From Paucilactobacillus vaccinostercus DSM 20634 (lineage in GTDB: Bacteria > Bacillota > Bacilli > Lactobacillales > Lactobacillaceae): a stretch of DNA of 64,000 nucleotides. Positions 44,482-54,448 of this stretch are shown one piece after another. The notes beneath the pieces are model-generated. The model saw nothing but the letters and a program-made list of their open reading frames with translations, was not told the origin of the DNA and did not search any database. The stretch's first letter is position 1. Every line of letters begins with the position of its first letter. The position numbers and the translations under genes were made by a program. The stretch lies in NCBI RefSeq assembly GCF_001436295.1, contig NZ_AYYY01000025.1:248001-312000 (forward strand). Reading direction: 5' to 3'.

Positions 44482-45087
44482 CTAATGCACAACAACCTTC
44501 ATACCGTAAGGAACGTTCTCATAAACCCACTTGGCATCGGGAATCGTGAGTTGCACACAGCCGTGAGAGGACGCTTTATGCCCGATATTATCGGCGATCG
44601 ACTTAATATAGTTGCCGTTAGCGTCGACGGGCACCGTGTGGAATAAGTATTCACCATGATTCTTCCATGACACGTAGTAATTAGCCCCCTCTTTTTCACT
44701 CGCATTGTAGAAATGAGGGCCCCGTTCTGCTTGAATATGGTACGTACCACGCGGTGTGGCGTTATTCTTGCCGGTTGAACAATACATCGTGTACAACACC
44801 TGATTATGGTTGGCGCCGTCGCGAATGTATACCCGTTGCTTGGCAATGTTGACATCCAGCCAGGCTTTCGGATACTTCGTTAGATCAGGATACGCCTTTT
44901 TTTCCGAGGACTGTGTCCAGTCGACCGTCTTGACGACCTTCGCTACGGTACTACTTGAAGTACTGCTCGTCGCAGTGGCCTTTTGCGTCGTGCTGGCGGC
45001 ATCGGCCGCGTTAAATGCAAAGTATCCCACCACCAATACGATGGCAATGAGTCCAATCAATAATCCACTCTTCTTTATTCTTTTCAT
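44482..45087 (-). CDS. L,D-transpeptidase (YkuD domain)
   Basis: 201 aa. An N-terminal hydrophobic segment (residues 8-28) anchors or exports it; a Ser/Thr linker follows. The YkuD domain has WLDVNIAKQRVYIRDG at its start and the catalytic His/Cys motif IGHKASSHGCVQL near the end. It forms 3-3 cross-links in peptidoglycan or attaches proteins. The start has AGGGAGG. Confidence 0.9.
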   Translation of the reverse strand: MKRIKKSGLLIGLIAIVLVVGYFAFNAADAASTTQKATATSSTSSSTVAKVVKTVDWTQSSEKKAYPDLTKYPKAWLDVNIAKQRVYIRDGANHNQVLYTMYCSTGKNNATPRGTYHIQAERGPHFYNASEKEGANYYVSWKNHGEYLFHTVPVDANGNYIKSIADNIGHKASSHGCVQLTIPDAKWVYENVPYGMKVVVH

Positions 45088-45202
45088 GTGACACTGGTCC
45101 TCCCTTGAATCAATCCGTTAAAATTCTTCACCAGAGATGATTATACCGAGCTTAATCGGTGGACGCAAACATTTCAAATGATCATTAACTGAAAATTTAT
45201 AA

Positions 45203-45231
45203 TTGCATTTTTCAAACAGATCGGTTATATT
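45203..45231 (+). promoter_or_regulatory. Promoter of the TPP riboswitch-ykoEDC unit
   Basis: TTGCAT (45203-45208) - 17 bp - TATATT (45226-45231). Confidence 0.8.
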
Positions 45232-45248
45232 GGCCTTAAATCATATTA

Positions 45249-45392
45249 CATCTGGGGTGCCATTTTGGCTGAGATATACCCATTGAACCTGCTCTGGTTA
45301 GTACCAGCGAAGGGAGATATTAAAATCGCTATTATTAAGTCATTAATGATACTTAATTTAACGTCTCTCCGTTAGCGGAGGGACGTTTTTTA
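45249..45392 (+). promoter_or_regulatory. TPP riboswitch with terminator
   Basis: The aptamer (45249-45318) shows the conserved blocks GGGGTGCC, GGCTGAGA, ACCC and GAACCTG, then CTGGTTAGTACCAGCGAAGGGA. P1 closes with ATCT/AGAT. The expression platform ends in AACGTC.CTCCG/CGGAG.GACGTT plus T run (45360-45392). Thiamine pyrophosphate binding should stop transcription of ykoEDC. Confidence 0.95.
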
Positions 45393-45439
45393 GTTGGTTT
45401 GGTTGGTTTTTTACCTGGGATGTGGTTTTGATTAATTTA

Positions 45440-45559
45440 GGGTGTGCAACAGAGCGGTTAGACGTTGAGCATCAACGTGATCAATTTAATTGATCCTGGG
45501 TTTGGATTGATTGAATTGATTGGGTTGAGCACAAACGTCTGCTCTGTGAAACCCAACTA
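45440..45559. repeat. Large hairpin element between riboswitch and ykoE
   Basis: Arms pair as GGGT (45440-45443)/ACCC (45551-45554), ACAGAGC (45449-45455)/GCTCTGT (45541-45547) and AGACGTT (45460-45466)/AACGTCT (45534-45540), with an inner GATCAATT/AATTGATC palindrome. Read on the minus strand, 45522-45559 (TAGTTGGGTTTCACAGAGC...) is a variant of the repeat motif at 40.2-40.6 kb. It ends just before the ykoE Shine-Dalgarno. Confidence 0.75.
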
Positions 45560-45572
45560 GGGAGGATTCACC

Positions 45573-46139
45573 ATGCATCAAGACAAAAAGTTACACGTTC
45601 GCGACATCATTTTACTAGCACTAATTGGCATTATATTCGGGGCCATTTTCATGGGAACAGATTTCATTTACAACGCCCTCACCGTCGTACTGACCCCCAT
45701 TGGGCTCGCCCCAATGGCTAACGACCTCATGATGGGGCTGTGGATCATGGCGGGCCCACTGGCCGGTTTCATGCTTCGACTCCCCGGTACCGCCTTTTTA
45801 GGCGAATTTTTAGCGGCCGTTGGTGAAATGTTTTTCGGGGGTCAATGGGGCGCCGCAACCTTAATTTCTGGCGTCGTTCAAGGGGTGGCCGCCGAACTTG
45901 GGTTTACCCTGACCGGCTACAAGTATTACAACTGGGTAACGCTGGGACTCTCCACGATTACCTCAACCGTTTTGACCTTCGCGTGGGATATGTTTAAAAA
46001 TGGGTATAGCGCATTCCATCTCCAACTTCTCATTATCTTGTTCATCGCCCGCCTCATTTCCATCTTTATCTTCGGGGGCGTGTTCGTCAAACTAATTACT
46101 AACCTACTCAATCGCGCTCACGTCTTAGTCGCCCGTTAG
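45573..46139 (+). CDS. ykoE: YkoE-type substrate-specific membrane component
   Basis: 188 aa, five to six membrane helices. Substrate-binding (S) component of an ECF-like transporter for thiamine or its pyrimidine precursor HMP. Motifs WIMAGPLAGFMLRLPGTAFLGEFLAAVGEMFFGGQWG are characteristic of YkoE. The TPP riboswitch upstream fixes the substrate class. GGGAGG precedes the ATG. Confidence 0.92.
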   Translation: MHQDKKLHVRDIILLALIGIIFGAIFMGTDFIYNALTVVLTPIGLAPMANDLMMGLWIMAGPLAGFMLRLPGTAFLGEFLAAVGEMFFGGQWGAATLISGVVQGVAAELGFTLTGYKYYNWVTLGLSTITSTVLTFAWDMFKNGYSAFHLQLLIILFIARLISIFIFGGVFVKLITNLLNRAHVLVAR

Positions 46140-46153
46140 GAGCAATGACCCAT

Positions 46154-47536
46154 ATGGCACCCATCAAAATTGACCACCTGACATTTCAATACGATCAACA
46201 ACCACCCACATTGACCGACCTCACGTTAACCATCCCCGCTGGCCAGCTATCCCTATTAGTCGGCCCATCGGGATGTGGTAAGTCGACCCTGCTGAAACTA
46301 ATGGCGGGCCTGTATCCCACGTTCGGCGGCCAGTTGCTTCACGGCCACGTTGACGTCGCCACCGACCAGCAAATCGGCTTCATGTTTCAAGATCCCGATC
46401 AGCAGTTTACCTTAGACACCGTGCGCCACGAACTGATTTTCAGTCTCGAAAACTTACAAGTTGCCCCTGACGAAATTGATCGTCGGGTGCAACAAGCGCT
46501 GCGGTTTTGCCACATTGAACCGCTGGCCGACCGTCAGTTTAGCACGTTGTCCGGTGGTGAAAAACAGAAATGCGCACTAGCAATTATGATCGCCATGGAC
46601 AGTCACATCTTTTTGCTCGACGAACCCTTTGCGAGTGTTGATCCACAATCACGCAAGCAGCTATTAGACCAGCTCGCTGTATTACGAGATCAGTATCATA
46701 AAACCATCATTATTACCGACCACGATCTGTCGGGGTATGACACCCTTGTCGATCAAATTTACCAGTTCAATCCCCAGCGGCAGGTTCGTCAACTCGCCAC
46801 CGAGCAACGACACACCCTGCTGGCTAGCTATCATCAACAAGCCCACGTTCCAGTCGCCCTACCCGGCGCGACCGATCACGAGGTCATTCACCTCCAATCA
46901 CTGACGCTCGCGCGGGGGACCCGATCTCTTCTAACCGCCGCTGATTTCTCGCTCTATGCGCATAAATTGACGCTGATTACGGGCCATAACGGGATCGGCA
47001 AGTCGACGCTGTTCACCGCTCTCGTTCGGATGTTTGCGTATCAGGGGACCATCACACTTGATGGAACGGATATTCAAGCCATCCGGAAAAAGAAGTATTG
47101 GCAACAAATTGCGCTCGTCTTTCAGGAGTCGGCCCATCAATTTATCGACATCACAGTTGCCGAAGAACTCGCCCTCAGCAAGCAGCACCGGTTAACCGAC
47201 TACTTTTCTGATCAAAAAATTGACCAAGCTCTGACGCAACTCGGCCTCGACGGCATGGACGAGCGGGTGGTTTATTCGCTCAGCGAGGGGCAACAAAAAA
47301 AGCTTCAAATCTTAACGATGCTGATCATTAGTCCGGCCATTTTATTGCTCGACGAACCACTCAAGGGGCTGGACCGCCAGTCAATTAATCAGGTCTTTCA
47401 GCTCCTCCACGAGAGTTGCCAAGCACAGCATCAGACCGCCATCATCATCAGTCATCAGCTGACCGATCTGGCAACGTGGGTCGATTACCATGTGGTCTTT
47501 GACCAACATCACTTACAGTACGCGGAGGTGTTATAG
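46154..47536 (+). CDS. ykoD: YkoD, double ATPase of the ECF-type transporter
   Basis: 460 aa with two fused ABC domains: Walker A GPSGCGKST and GHNGIGKST, signatures LSGGEKQKCA and LSEGQQKKLQ, Walker B IFLLDEPFASVD and ILLLDEPLKGLD. I choose ATG 46154, 11 bases from AGGAG; the ATG at 46145 is only 2 bases away. Overlaps ykoC by one base (TAGTG). Confidence 0.93.
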   Translation: MAPIKIDHLTFQYDQQPPTLTDLTLTIPAGQLSLLVGPSGCGKSTLLKLMAGLYPTFGGQLLHGHVDVATDQQIGFMFQDPDQQFTLDTVRHELIFSLENLQVAPDEIDRRVQQALRFCHIEPLADRQFSTLSGGEKQKCALAIMIAMDSHIFLLDEPFASVDPQSRKQLLDQLAVLRDQYHKTIIITDHDLSGYDTLVDQIYQFNPQRQVRQLATEQRHTLLASYHQQAHVPVALPGATDHEVIHLQSLTLARGTRSLLTAADFSLYAHKLTLITGHNGIGKSTLFTALVRMFAYQGTITLDGTDIQAIRKKKYWQQIALVFQESAHQFIDITVAEELALSKQHRLTDYFSDQKIDQALTQLGLDGMDERVVYSLSEGQQKKLQILTMLIISPAILLLDEPLKGLDRQSINQVFQLLHESCQAQHQTAIIISHQLTDLATWVDYHVVFDQHHLQYAEVL

Positions 47537-48192
47537 TGAACCCCAGTCTCAAATTATTAACCGTTTTACTCGCCTCACTCGAGATTTCGTTTACCTATAA
47601 TACGGCCGCTAACCTGCTAATCGTGGTGACGGCCAGCATCTACCTGATCAGCCACCGGATTCGTTGGCGCGCACTCATGTGGTTGCTGGTCGTACCACTC
47701 ATTCCGGCGGTCGGACTCTTCACCACCATTTATTTTTTCGGTGCGCATCAACTCGCCACCGCGGTCGCCCTCTTCACCCGAATGTACGCCTACGTCTTTG
47801 CCGGCGCGGCGTTCACCTTAACGACCAGTCCACTGGTGCTTGCGCACAGTTTGGAGCAAAACTGCCATTTGCCTTCCAAGTTTGCGTACGGCACTCTCGC
47901 GGCATTTAACATGCTTCCCAAAATTAAAACGACCATCTTGACAATCAAAAACGCAGCGGCCATGCGAGGTGTCACCCTCTCATGGTGGTCACCGAGGCTC
48001 TACTTCAAGGCTATCTTGGTCGCCATTACCTGGTCAGAAAACTTGGCCCAGGCCATGATCTCCCACGGCTTTGTTGAAGGCCAACCGCGTAGTACCTATT
48101 CAGTCGTCCGTGTGACGGCAAGTGACATTGGCTGGACGATCGGCTTACTCGTGCTCCTTCAAGCCCCGATCGTTTGGGCTGGACTTCATTAA
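47536..48192 (+). CDS. ykoC: YkoC, transmembrane T component
   Basis: 218 aa, five membrane helices of the CbiQ/EcfT family, starting at GTG. The coupling motif AAAMRGVTLSWWSPRLYF (Ala-Arg-Gly type) lies in the second half and contacts the ATPases. Completes the YkoEDC transporter. Confidence 0.9.
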   Translation: MNPSLKLLTVLLASLEISFTYNTAANLLIVVTASIYLISHRIRWRALMWLLVVPLIPAVGLFTTIYFFGAHQLATAVALFTRMYAYVFAGAAFTLTTSPLVLAHSLEQNCHLPSKFAYGTLAAFNMLPKIKTTILTIKNAAAMRGVTLSWWSPRLYFKAILVAITWSENLAQAMISHGFVEGQPRSTYSVVRVTASDIGWTIGLLVLLQAPIVWAGLH

Positions 48193-48313
48193 ATTAATTT
48201 TTACCCAAGCTGACGATTCCCTATAATCGTCAGCTTTTTGTTGTTGTATACCTTAACTTTTCGATGGACTCTGGTAAAATTAACCCATTAAGTTTTGATC
48301 GGAGATGAACCAC

Positions 48314-50524
48314 GTGACCATTATTACATCCGCCGTCTTGTTGTTAGCGGCCGTCGTTGGCGCCAACATTGTCGGATTACTACTGCCCAAGGTCCCACTG
48401 GCCCTATTTCAAATTGCGGCCGGTCTCATCCTTTCTTTGGATCCCATGTTTAACTTTAAACTCGATCCCGAAATTTTCATGCTGATCATCATTGCCCCGT
48501 TAATGTTTAATGACGGACAAAATCAGTCCCTCGAAAAGCTCTCCAAAAACGTGTCGAACATGCTGTCCATGGCCGTCTCACTCGTTTTGGTGACCATCAT
48601 TTTAACGGGCGTGGCCGCCCACAGCGTCTGGAGTGCCCTCCCACTGTCATTAGCCTTCATGCTGGCGGCAATCATCACCCCGACCGACGCGGTTGCCGTC
48701 GAGTCGATCACCCAAAACGTCGTGGTTCCCAGTCATGTGCATAACGCATTGGAACACGAATCGCTCTTTAATGACGCATCTGGGATCGTCTTGTTTGACT
48801 TGGCCTTAGCCAGCTTTGTATCGGGTAATTTTTCTCTTTCCACCAGCGTTCTTTCCTTTTTAAAAGTCTTTCTCGGCGGCCTAATCGTTGGCTGGATTCT
48901 CGGAATGCTGATTGTGAGCTTGCGGATGTACCTGACCCGCACCCATACCGACATTAGTGCCGTCATCATCCCCATCAACGTCATGACCCCCCTGTTCGTT
49001 TATTGGATTGCCGAACGTCTCGGTGTTTCCGGCATTCTGGCCGTCGTGGCGGCTGGGTTAGCGCATGGCATGCTGCGATCCCGTCTTCAACTGACTTCGA
49101 CAAAGCTGCAAATCGTGTCGAATACCACTTGGACCATCTTAGCGGACATCCTCAACGGGTTTGTCTTCGTGCTCCTCGGGACGACGCTGCCCCACGTCAT
49201 CATGTCACTGAGCCTCCAAGAAAACACCTTACTCTTCGGAATTGGGTGCCTGCTCTACGTCTTGATGTTCGCCATTCGTTACAGTTGGGTCCGATTCCGG
49301 CTCGTTAAGATCAAGGAAGACACTCAGTCACCCCATCAAACGGCCCTGCAAGTGGCCACCGGTGGGATTCACGGAACGATCACCCTGGCGATGGCGTTCT
49401 CGATTCCAACCGTCATTGCCGGTCATGCCTTTGCCTTTCGCGATCAGATTATTTTCATTGCGGCCGTCGTGATCCTCATTAGCCTCTTAGTGGCAACAAT
49501 TGTATATCCACTGATTCTGGCACCGAAAAAGCAGAGCTTTACGGATGATCAGTACAAGGATGCCCTGAACCAGATGGTCTACTCCGCACTGGAAGCTCTG
49601 CGACAGGGTAATCCGGCCTCCAAAGAAATTGAACAGGTCAGTCAGGTCATCACCAGTCAACTCGGCTTTGATCAACACGTCGATCGTAAGAGTTACATGC
49701 AGTTGATGGAAAAGGCGCAAAAAGTGGAACTAGAAACCCTCGATCAACTCACCGACGATGGCGAAATATCCGAAGCCACCCGCCGCATTTACCAACAGAT
49801 GCTGAGTCGCATTTCCATCAAAAACGGTCCTGGGGGCTTTAAGGGCTTCACTCGGCTGGTATCGCGCCAACTAACTCACCGATTACGGAAACGACAAAAC
49901 CAGCGCAAACACAAGAAGTTCATGCGTAAATACCACCAAAACATCGACCTCCTCACCACCGACATAGATAAATTCAAGAAACTTTACGGTGACAAGATGA
50001 GTCCAGAGGCGATGAACAAACTTCTGAAGTACGCGCAACAACGACCTGATCGTCATGGACGTCTTACACAATTGCCATCGTCATCCGCTGACCGTCCCGT
50101 CGAACCGAGTGCTCCCGCAACACCAACAGCACCGCACGACGCGCAACCGGCACTGACACCCGACAAAGCTCAGCACACGTCCCCATTTCATGATCGTGTG
50201 CACCAGCAACGCAAGGAAATCATGACCTTAATGGACCTCCTCACAAAAGCGGTGGTGGACTACCTCAATACCATCCAAACCGCTGATAACTTAGCCGAGG
50301 TCAACATGGTGCGTAATTCCTACCTGCAACGAACGCAACAGTTCCGGCAAAGTACAGAACTTGATGAAGACTACCTTGCAACACTCTTCATTCAGGTCTT
50401 TCAGGCTGAACACACCTTCATTCAGGAACGGCAGGCCAGTCAGCAAATCGTGCCCGAGCTCGCCAACCGACTCAACGAACAAATTTCCACGGATGAACTC
50501 GTTTATATGCAAAATCGCGTTTAA
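48314..50524 (+). CDS. CPA1-family Na+/H+ antiporter
   Basis: 736 aa from GTG 48314, 9 bases after GGAG. The first ~410 residues hold 11-12 membrane helices with the ion-site pattern IITPTDAVAVESI and EHESLFNDASGIVLFD (NhaP/NhaK type). The remaining ~325 residues are a cytoplasmic charged domain with a Pro/Ala-rich linker, probably regulatory. Exchanges Na+ or K+ for protons. Own terminator follows. Confidence 0.9.
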   Translation: MTIITSAVLLLAAVVGANIVGLLLPKVPLALFQIAAGLILSLDPMFNFKLDPEIFMLIIIAPLMFNDGQNQSLEKLSKNVSNMLSMAVSLVLVTIILTGVAAHSVWSALPLSLAFMLAAIITPTDAVAVESITQNVVVPSHVHNALEHESLFNDASGIVLFDLALASFVSGNFSLSTSVLSFLKVFLGGLIVGWILGMLIVSLRMYLTRTHTDISAVIIPINVMTPLFVYWIAERLGVSGILAVVAAGLAHGMLRSRLQLTSTKLQIVSNTTWTILADILNGFVFVLLGTTLPHVIMSLSLQENTLLFGIGCLLYVLMFAIRYSWVRFRLVKIKEDTQSPHQTALQVATGGIHGTITLAMAFSIPTVIAGHAFAFRDQIIFIAAVVILISLLVATIVYPLILAPKKQSFTDDQYKDALNQMVYSALEALRQGNPASKEIEQVSQVITSQLGFDQHVDRKSYMQLMEKAQKVELETLDQLTDDGEISEATRRIYQQMLSRISIKNGPGGFKGFTRLVSRQLTHRLRKRQNQRKHKKFMRKYHQNIDLLTTDIDKFKKLYGDKMSPEAMNKLLKYAQQRPDRHGRLTQLPSSSADRPVEPSAPATPTAPHDAQPALTPDKAQHTSPFHDRVHQQRKEIMTLMDLLTKAVVDYLNTIQTADNLAEVNMVRNSYLQRTQQFRQSTELDEDYLATLFIQVFQAEHTFIQERQASQQIVPELANRLNEQISTDELVYMQNRV

Positions 50525-50534
50525 ATGATCACCG

Positions 50535-50575
50535 TGCCGCAAAAAGTGGCTGGGGAACCCCCCCCAGCCACTTTT
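50535..50575 (+). terminator. Terminator after the antiporter gene
   Basis: AAAAGTGGCTGGGG / CCCCAGCCACTTTT stem, 50535-50575. Confidence 0.85.
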
Positions 50576-50606
50576 GTGTCTCCGAACTTTAATAGCCGAA
50601 ATCGGG

Positions 50607-50708
50607 AAAAAAAGGCTGACTTCTCCGCTTAGCTACGATAACCAAACGATTCAAAGTATGAATCATTCGGTTTTCTAGGCTATGCTCGAAGTCAAACCGC
50701 CTTTTTTT
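50607..50708 (-). terminator. Terminator of the siderophore ABC operon
   Basis: Long branched hairpin: AAAAAAGGCTGACTTC at the left and GAAGTCA..CGCCTTTTTTT at the right, enclosing CCGAATGATTC-type inner stem (50642-50671). T run on the minus strand. Confidence 0.75.
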
Positions 50709-50720
50709 CCACTCTTATTT

Positions 50721-51665
50721 TTAATTTTGCTTAATCATCGCGGCGGTGATCATCTTCATTTGTCCCTTAACTGCCGCTGGATCATAGTAATACATCTTGT
50801 TAAACGGTAATTCCACCACGTGGCCCGCCTTCACAGCCGGTAGGTTCTGCCATACCGGATTACTCTTTAAGTCGCTGACGGCCTGGTCACTACCACTCTT
50901 GGCCGAACTATAACTCGTAAAGAACATCCAATCGGCGGAATAGTGACTCAATGACTCGGTGGAAATTTGCTTGTATCCCGCGCCATCTTGAATCTTTTGA
51001 ATCGAGGTTGGCAGCTTAAATTTCATCGCCGTCACGAGTGCTTCACCGCCCCGCCCCCAACTTGAGCCATCCACGTAGAGCTTACTATTTTGCATTTCGT
51101 ACATCCCCACCGTCGTCTTAGCGGGATTAATGCCCGCCTGCGTCAATTTGGTTGTCTCTGTCTTCGCCGTTTGCTTCAGGTCACTGGCTACCGCCTTCGC
51201 CTGCTTTTGCCGGTTTAAAATCTGACCAAATTTCGTTAACGTCTGGTACACATTACCGGTCGACCCATAGGGAATATACACTACTGGGGCAATTTTCTTT
51301 AATTTTTTCACATCTGATTCATTGCTGGTAATGATCAAATCCGGCTTGAGTTTCAACACGGCTTCGCTATTAAGGCCGTTACCCAAATTTTTGATCTTCT
51401 TCACCGTCTTCTGGCTCAGAAAGGGGTTCGCCAAGTCCATGCTTGTTGACCCACTGACATGAACCCCCAATGATAAAATCTCACCGGTATACACGGTCGA
51501 AACCACCCGTTTTGGATGAACGGGAACCTTCACGTTACCCTTCGCCGTCTTAATCGTTCTCGTCTGCTGACTGCTACTAGACGACGAACTGGCCTTTCCA
51601 CAGCCGGCAAACATCACTGCCGCTGTCAATACAACGGCTACCAATTTCCACTTTTTCATTCTCAT
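50721..51665 (-). CDS. Iron-siderophore ABC transporter lipoprotein
   Basis: 314 aa FhuD/FepB-like binding protein. Lipobox FAGC (Cys21), Ser linker, then the class III fold: VKVPVHPKRVVSTVYTGEILSLGVHVSG, LKPDLIITSNESDVKKLKKIAPVVYIPYGST, and WGRGGEALVTAMKF. Likely binds a ferric hydroxamate or catecholate siderophore, or haem; the ligand is not known. The second Met gives the more usual start. Confidence 0.88.
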   Translation of the reverse strand: MRMKKWKLVAVVLTAAVMFAGCGKASSSSSSSQQTRTIKTAKGNVKVPVHPKRVVSTVYTGEILSLGVHVSGSTSMDLANPFLSQKTVKKIKNLGNGLNSEAVLKLKPDLIITSNESDVKKLKKIAPVVYIPYGSTGNVYQTLTKFGQILNRQKQAKAVASDLKQTAKTETTKLTQAGINPAKTTVGMYEMQNSKLYVDGSSWGRGGEALVTAMKFKLPTSIQKIQDGAGYKQISTESLSHYSADWMFFTSYSSAKSGSDQAVSDLKSNPVWQNLPAVKAGHVVELPFNKMYYYDPAAVKGQMKMITAAMIKQN

Positions 51666-51684
51666 CCATTCCCCTCATAATTAA

Positions 51685-52674
51685 TTAACCCTTAAATAGT
51701 TGGTACAAAAAGTACGGCATCGTAATAACCGCAACTACTAATCCCACCGGCAATACCGATGGTAAAAAAAGATTATTGGCGACCACCGTGGCAAGCACCA
51801 TGATCACGCACCCGAGTAAACAGGTCACTGGTAATAAGACCTGAATGCGACTTCCACAAAAGCGGCGCGCCATGTTCGGCGCCATCAGCCCGACTAAGCT
51901 AATCGCACCCCCGACCGAGACGGCAACGGCCGCCATTGCAACGGCGAGAAGCATGAGGAGACGCTTAACGGTCGTCAAATTCACCCCCGCACTGCGCGCC
52001 ATTTGATCGCCTAATACCAGTACGGCTAACTCACGATGCAACAGCCACGTTGCGCCCAGTAATAGGACGGTGAGGCCCGCATACGGGCGTAAAAAAGCCA
52101 TCTCCGTATTCCAAAAACTACCACTTAACCAAACTAAAATTTTATCAAAATCAAAACTATCCATTCGCAGTTGGATCATCAAAATGATCCCGTTCAGTAG
52201 GGCGGTCAACGCCACCCCACCAAGCAAAATTTGCATTTTGGTGCCACTTTTGCCGATTAGCATCACCAGTAACAGGCTAATGCAGGCGCCCACAACGGCG
52301 GCTGCAGGTAACCAACGATCAACGCTAATCGTTTTGACGAGCCCGCTCAAGCCAATCAAGATGACCGCGCCAAGACTCGCGCCGGCATTCACCCCTAACA
52401 GGCTTGAATCAACCAAATCATTATTCGTCAAACTCTGTAAAATGAGGCCACTGACGGCCAGACAGCTACCAGTAATTAAAGCTGCCCAAACATAAGGTAC
52501 CCGCATATCCCAGACCACTAGGTTGGCGACTCGATCGGATGACAGACCCAACAACGTCTGGGTTGTCGTCCATAGCGACAGATGAATGTCTCCCATTGAT
52601 AGAAGCAACAGACATAAGCCTCCCAGACACCCGAGCGCGCCAAGCCAACTGATGGTCACTCTTTTTTTACTCAT
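51685..52674 (-). CDS. FecCD-type siderophore permease 2
   Basis: 329 aa, about ten helices. FecCD motifs: LVVWDMRVPYVWAALITGSCLAVSGLILQSLTNNDLVDSSLLGVNAGASLGAV and SVGGAISLVGLMAPNMARRF. Pairs with the next gene to form the channel; overlaps it by 4 bases. Confidence 0.9.
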   Translation of the reverse strand: MSKKRVTISWLGALGCLGGLCLLLLSMGDIHLSLWTTTQTLLGLSSDRVANLVVWDMRVPYVWAALITGSCLAVSGLILQSLTNNDLVDSSLLGVNAGASLGAVILIGLSGLVKTISVDRWLPAAAVVGACISLLLVMLIGKSGTKMQILLGGVALTALLNGIILMIQLRMDSFDFDKILVWLSGSFWNTEMAFLRPYAGLTVLLLGATWLLHRELAVLVLGDQMARSAGVNLTTVKRLLMLLAVAMAAVAVSVGGAISLVGLMAPNMARRFCGSRIQVLLPVTCLLGCVIMVLATVVANNLFLPSVLPVGLVVAVITMPYFLYQLFKG

Positions 52675-53654
52675 CTTTCAGTCACCCGTGCACCTTTCAT
52701 AATGACAAGCAACAGAAAGATTCCGCCGCAAATCGCGCTCAACGCGGACAGCGGTAATTCGCTCGGAGCAGTCAAAGTCTTGGCGACAATATCAACCACC
52801 ATCATAAAGATGGCGCCAAGTAACACCGTTGGGACCACATTACGCTCCAACCGATCCGGATGCACATAATTAATCATTTGGGGAATTCCTAACCCAACAA
52901 AGCCGATATTTCCCGCAACGGCCACGCTAATCCCCGCACTAATCACAACCAGCAATGCGGCCACCACCCGTGTGAGGCCTGGTTTTGCGCCTAGGGAGCG
53001 CGCCGTGGTATCATCCAACACCAATAAACTCAGTTGCTTGCGCATGAGCAAAATCGTCGCCAGCACAATGATCAGACCGCCGCATAGCACCCGCACGTGG
53101 GCGTACGTCACCGCGCTGAAACCACCGACTAGTAGATTGCGAAATTGCATCGTTGTATTGGTGAGCAGGCTGCCCGCATAGGCTAGGCAACTAATAAAAC
53201 TAGAAAAAACCGTGCCCCCGAGAATAAAGCGTAAGACGTCTAGTCCCTGCCGCGTCATTGCGATCAGGAGTACCGCCGTAAAAGCCACCGCGGCCCCCAC
53301 CAAGCTCAACCATATCGTCGTCACAATCGACAGACTCATTCCGAGCAGCGACCCAATAATCAGTGCCAGCATGGCACCAGCATTCACCCCCAAAATCGAG
53401 GGATCCGCAATGGGGTTACGTGACAGGCTTTGCATCAGCAAGCCACTGACTGACAATAGCGCCCCCACCATCACAACGCTCAAAATACGGGGAATCCGAA
53501 TGGTCCACATAATGCGCCCGTCTAAGCTTGCCGGTGCGCGCCATAAGAGGGTTAACGATTCCCACTTCACGCCCGTGCAGAGCCCCAAAACGGCCACGCT
53601 AATCAAAACAAGGGCTAACAAAACGTTGAGCTGCCACAGTTTTATTCGTCTCAT
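52671..53654 (-). CDS. FecCD-type siderophore permease 1
   Basis: 327 aa, homologous to the downstream permease: TIRIPRILSVVMVGALLSVSGLLMQSLSRNPIADPSILGVNAGAMLAL and AGNIGFVGLGIPQMINYV. Overlaps the ATPase gene by 4 bases. Confidence 0.9.
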   Translation of the reverse strand: MRRIKLWQLNVLLALVLISVAVLGLCTGVKWESLTLLWRAPASLDGRIMWTIRIPRILSVVMVGALLSVSGLLMQSLSRNPIADPSILGVNAGAMLALIIGSLLGMSLSIVTTIWLSLVGAAVAFTAVLLIAMTRQGLDVLRFILGGTVFSSFISCLAYAGSLLTNTTMQFRNLLVGGFSAVTYAHVRVLCGGLIIVLATILLMRKQLSLLVLDDTTARSLGAKPGLTRVVAALLVVISAGISVAVAGNIGFVGLGIPQMINYVHPDRLERNVVPTVLLGAIFMMVVDIVAKTLTAPSELPLSALSAICGGIFLLLVIMKGARVTER

Positions 53655-54442
53655 CGGTTCACCAGCGTTTCGTAATCGGTCATCTGCGGATACTGCGTCT
53701 GCGTCCGGAAACTCACCTTGGCACTGACCTGAAAGACATCGGCTAAGAGCTGTTCCGTCAACACTTCATGGGGCGTTCCCGTGGCCACAATTTGACCTTG
53801 TTGCAAACAGACCAACTGGTCACAGTACTGGGCCGCCTGATTCAAATCATGCAGCACGAGCACCACCGTTTTATGCGCTGTGGTATTCAACTGCCGGAGC
53901 AAGTTCAGGACATCGAGTTGATGGGTCAAATCAAGGTAGGTGGTCGGTTCATCTAGCATAATGATTGGACTATTGTGGGCGAGTGTCATCGCAATAAAGG
54001 CACGTTGCCGCTGACCGCCGGATAGGGCATCAATTGGCCGATTAGCCAACTCGGCGACCTTGGCCGCTACCAGGGCCTGCTGAACCTGAACGGCGGCGTC
54101 CTGGTCCCGACCAAACAAGCCACGACCGTACGCATAGCGCCCAAGCTTAACTAAATTTTCCACCGTCAAATCTCCCGGAACACTGGGCGACTGGGCCAGA
54201 TAGGCAATGCATTTCGCCCGTTGTTTGGTACTCAATCGGCCGATTTCACGCTCGTTGACAAATACTTGCCCCTCATTCACCGGTTTAATCCCGCTAATGG
54301 CCTTGAGCAATGTCGATTTACCACTCCCGTTTGGACCAATCAATCCGGTAATTTGGCCGGTAGCAATATGAATCGATTGATGATCAATAATCTTTTTATT
54401 TCCGTAACCAACTACAAGTTGGTTGCCAAATAGTGCATCCAT
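53651..54442 (-). CDS. FhuC-type siderophore ABC ATPase
   Basis: 263 aa. Walker A GPNGSGKST, signature LSGGQRQRAF, Walker B IIMLDEPTTYLD, H-loop VLVLHDLNQA. The DEPTTYLD form is typical of iron-siderophore importers. Six bp from the reductase-like gene upstream. Confidence 0.92.
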   Translation of the reverse strand: MDALFGNQLVVGYGNKKIIDHQSIHIATGQITGLIGPNGSGKSTLLKAISGIKPVNEGQVFVNEREIGRLSTKQRAKCIAYLAQSPSVPGDLTVENLVKLGRYAYGRGLFGRDQDAAVQVQQALVAAKVAELANRPIDALSGGQRQRAFIAMTLAHNSPIIMLDEPTTYLDLTHQLDVLNLLRQLNTTAHKTVVLVLHDLNQAAQYCDQLVCLQQGQIVATGTPHEVLTEQLLADVFQVSAKVSFRTQTQYPQMTDYETLVNR

Positions 54443-54448
54443 CAGCCA

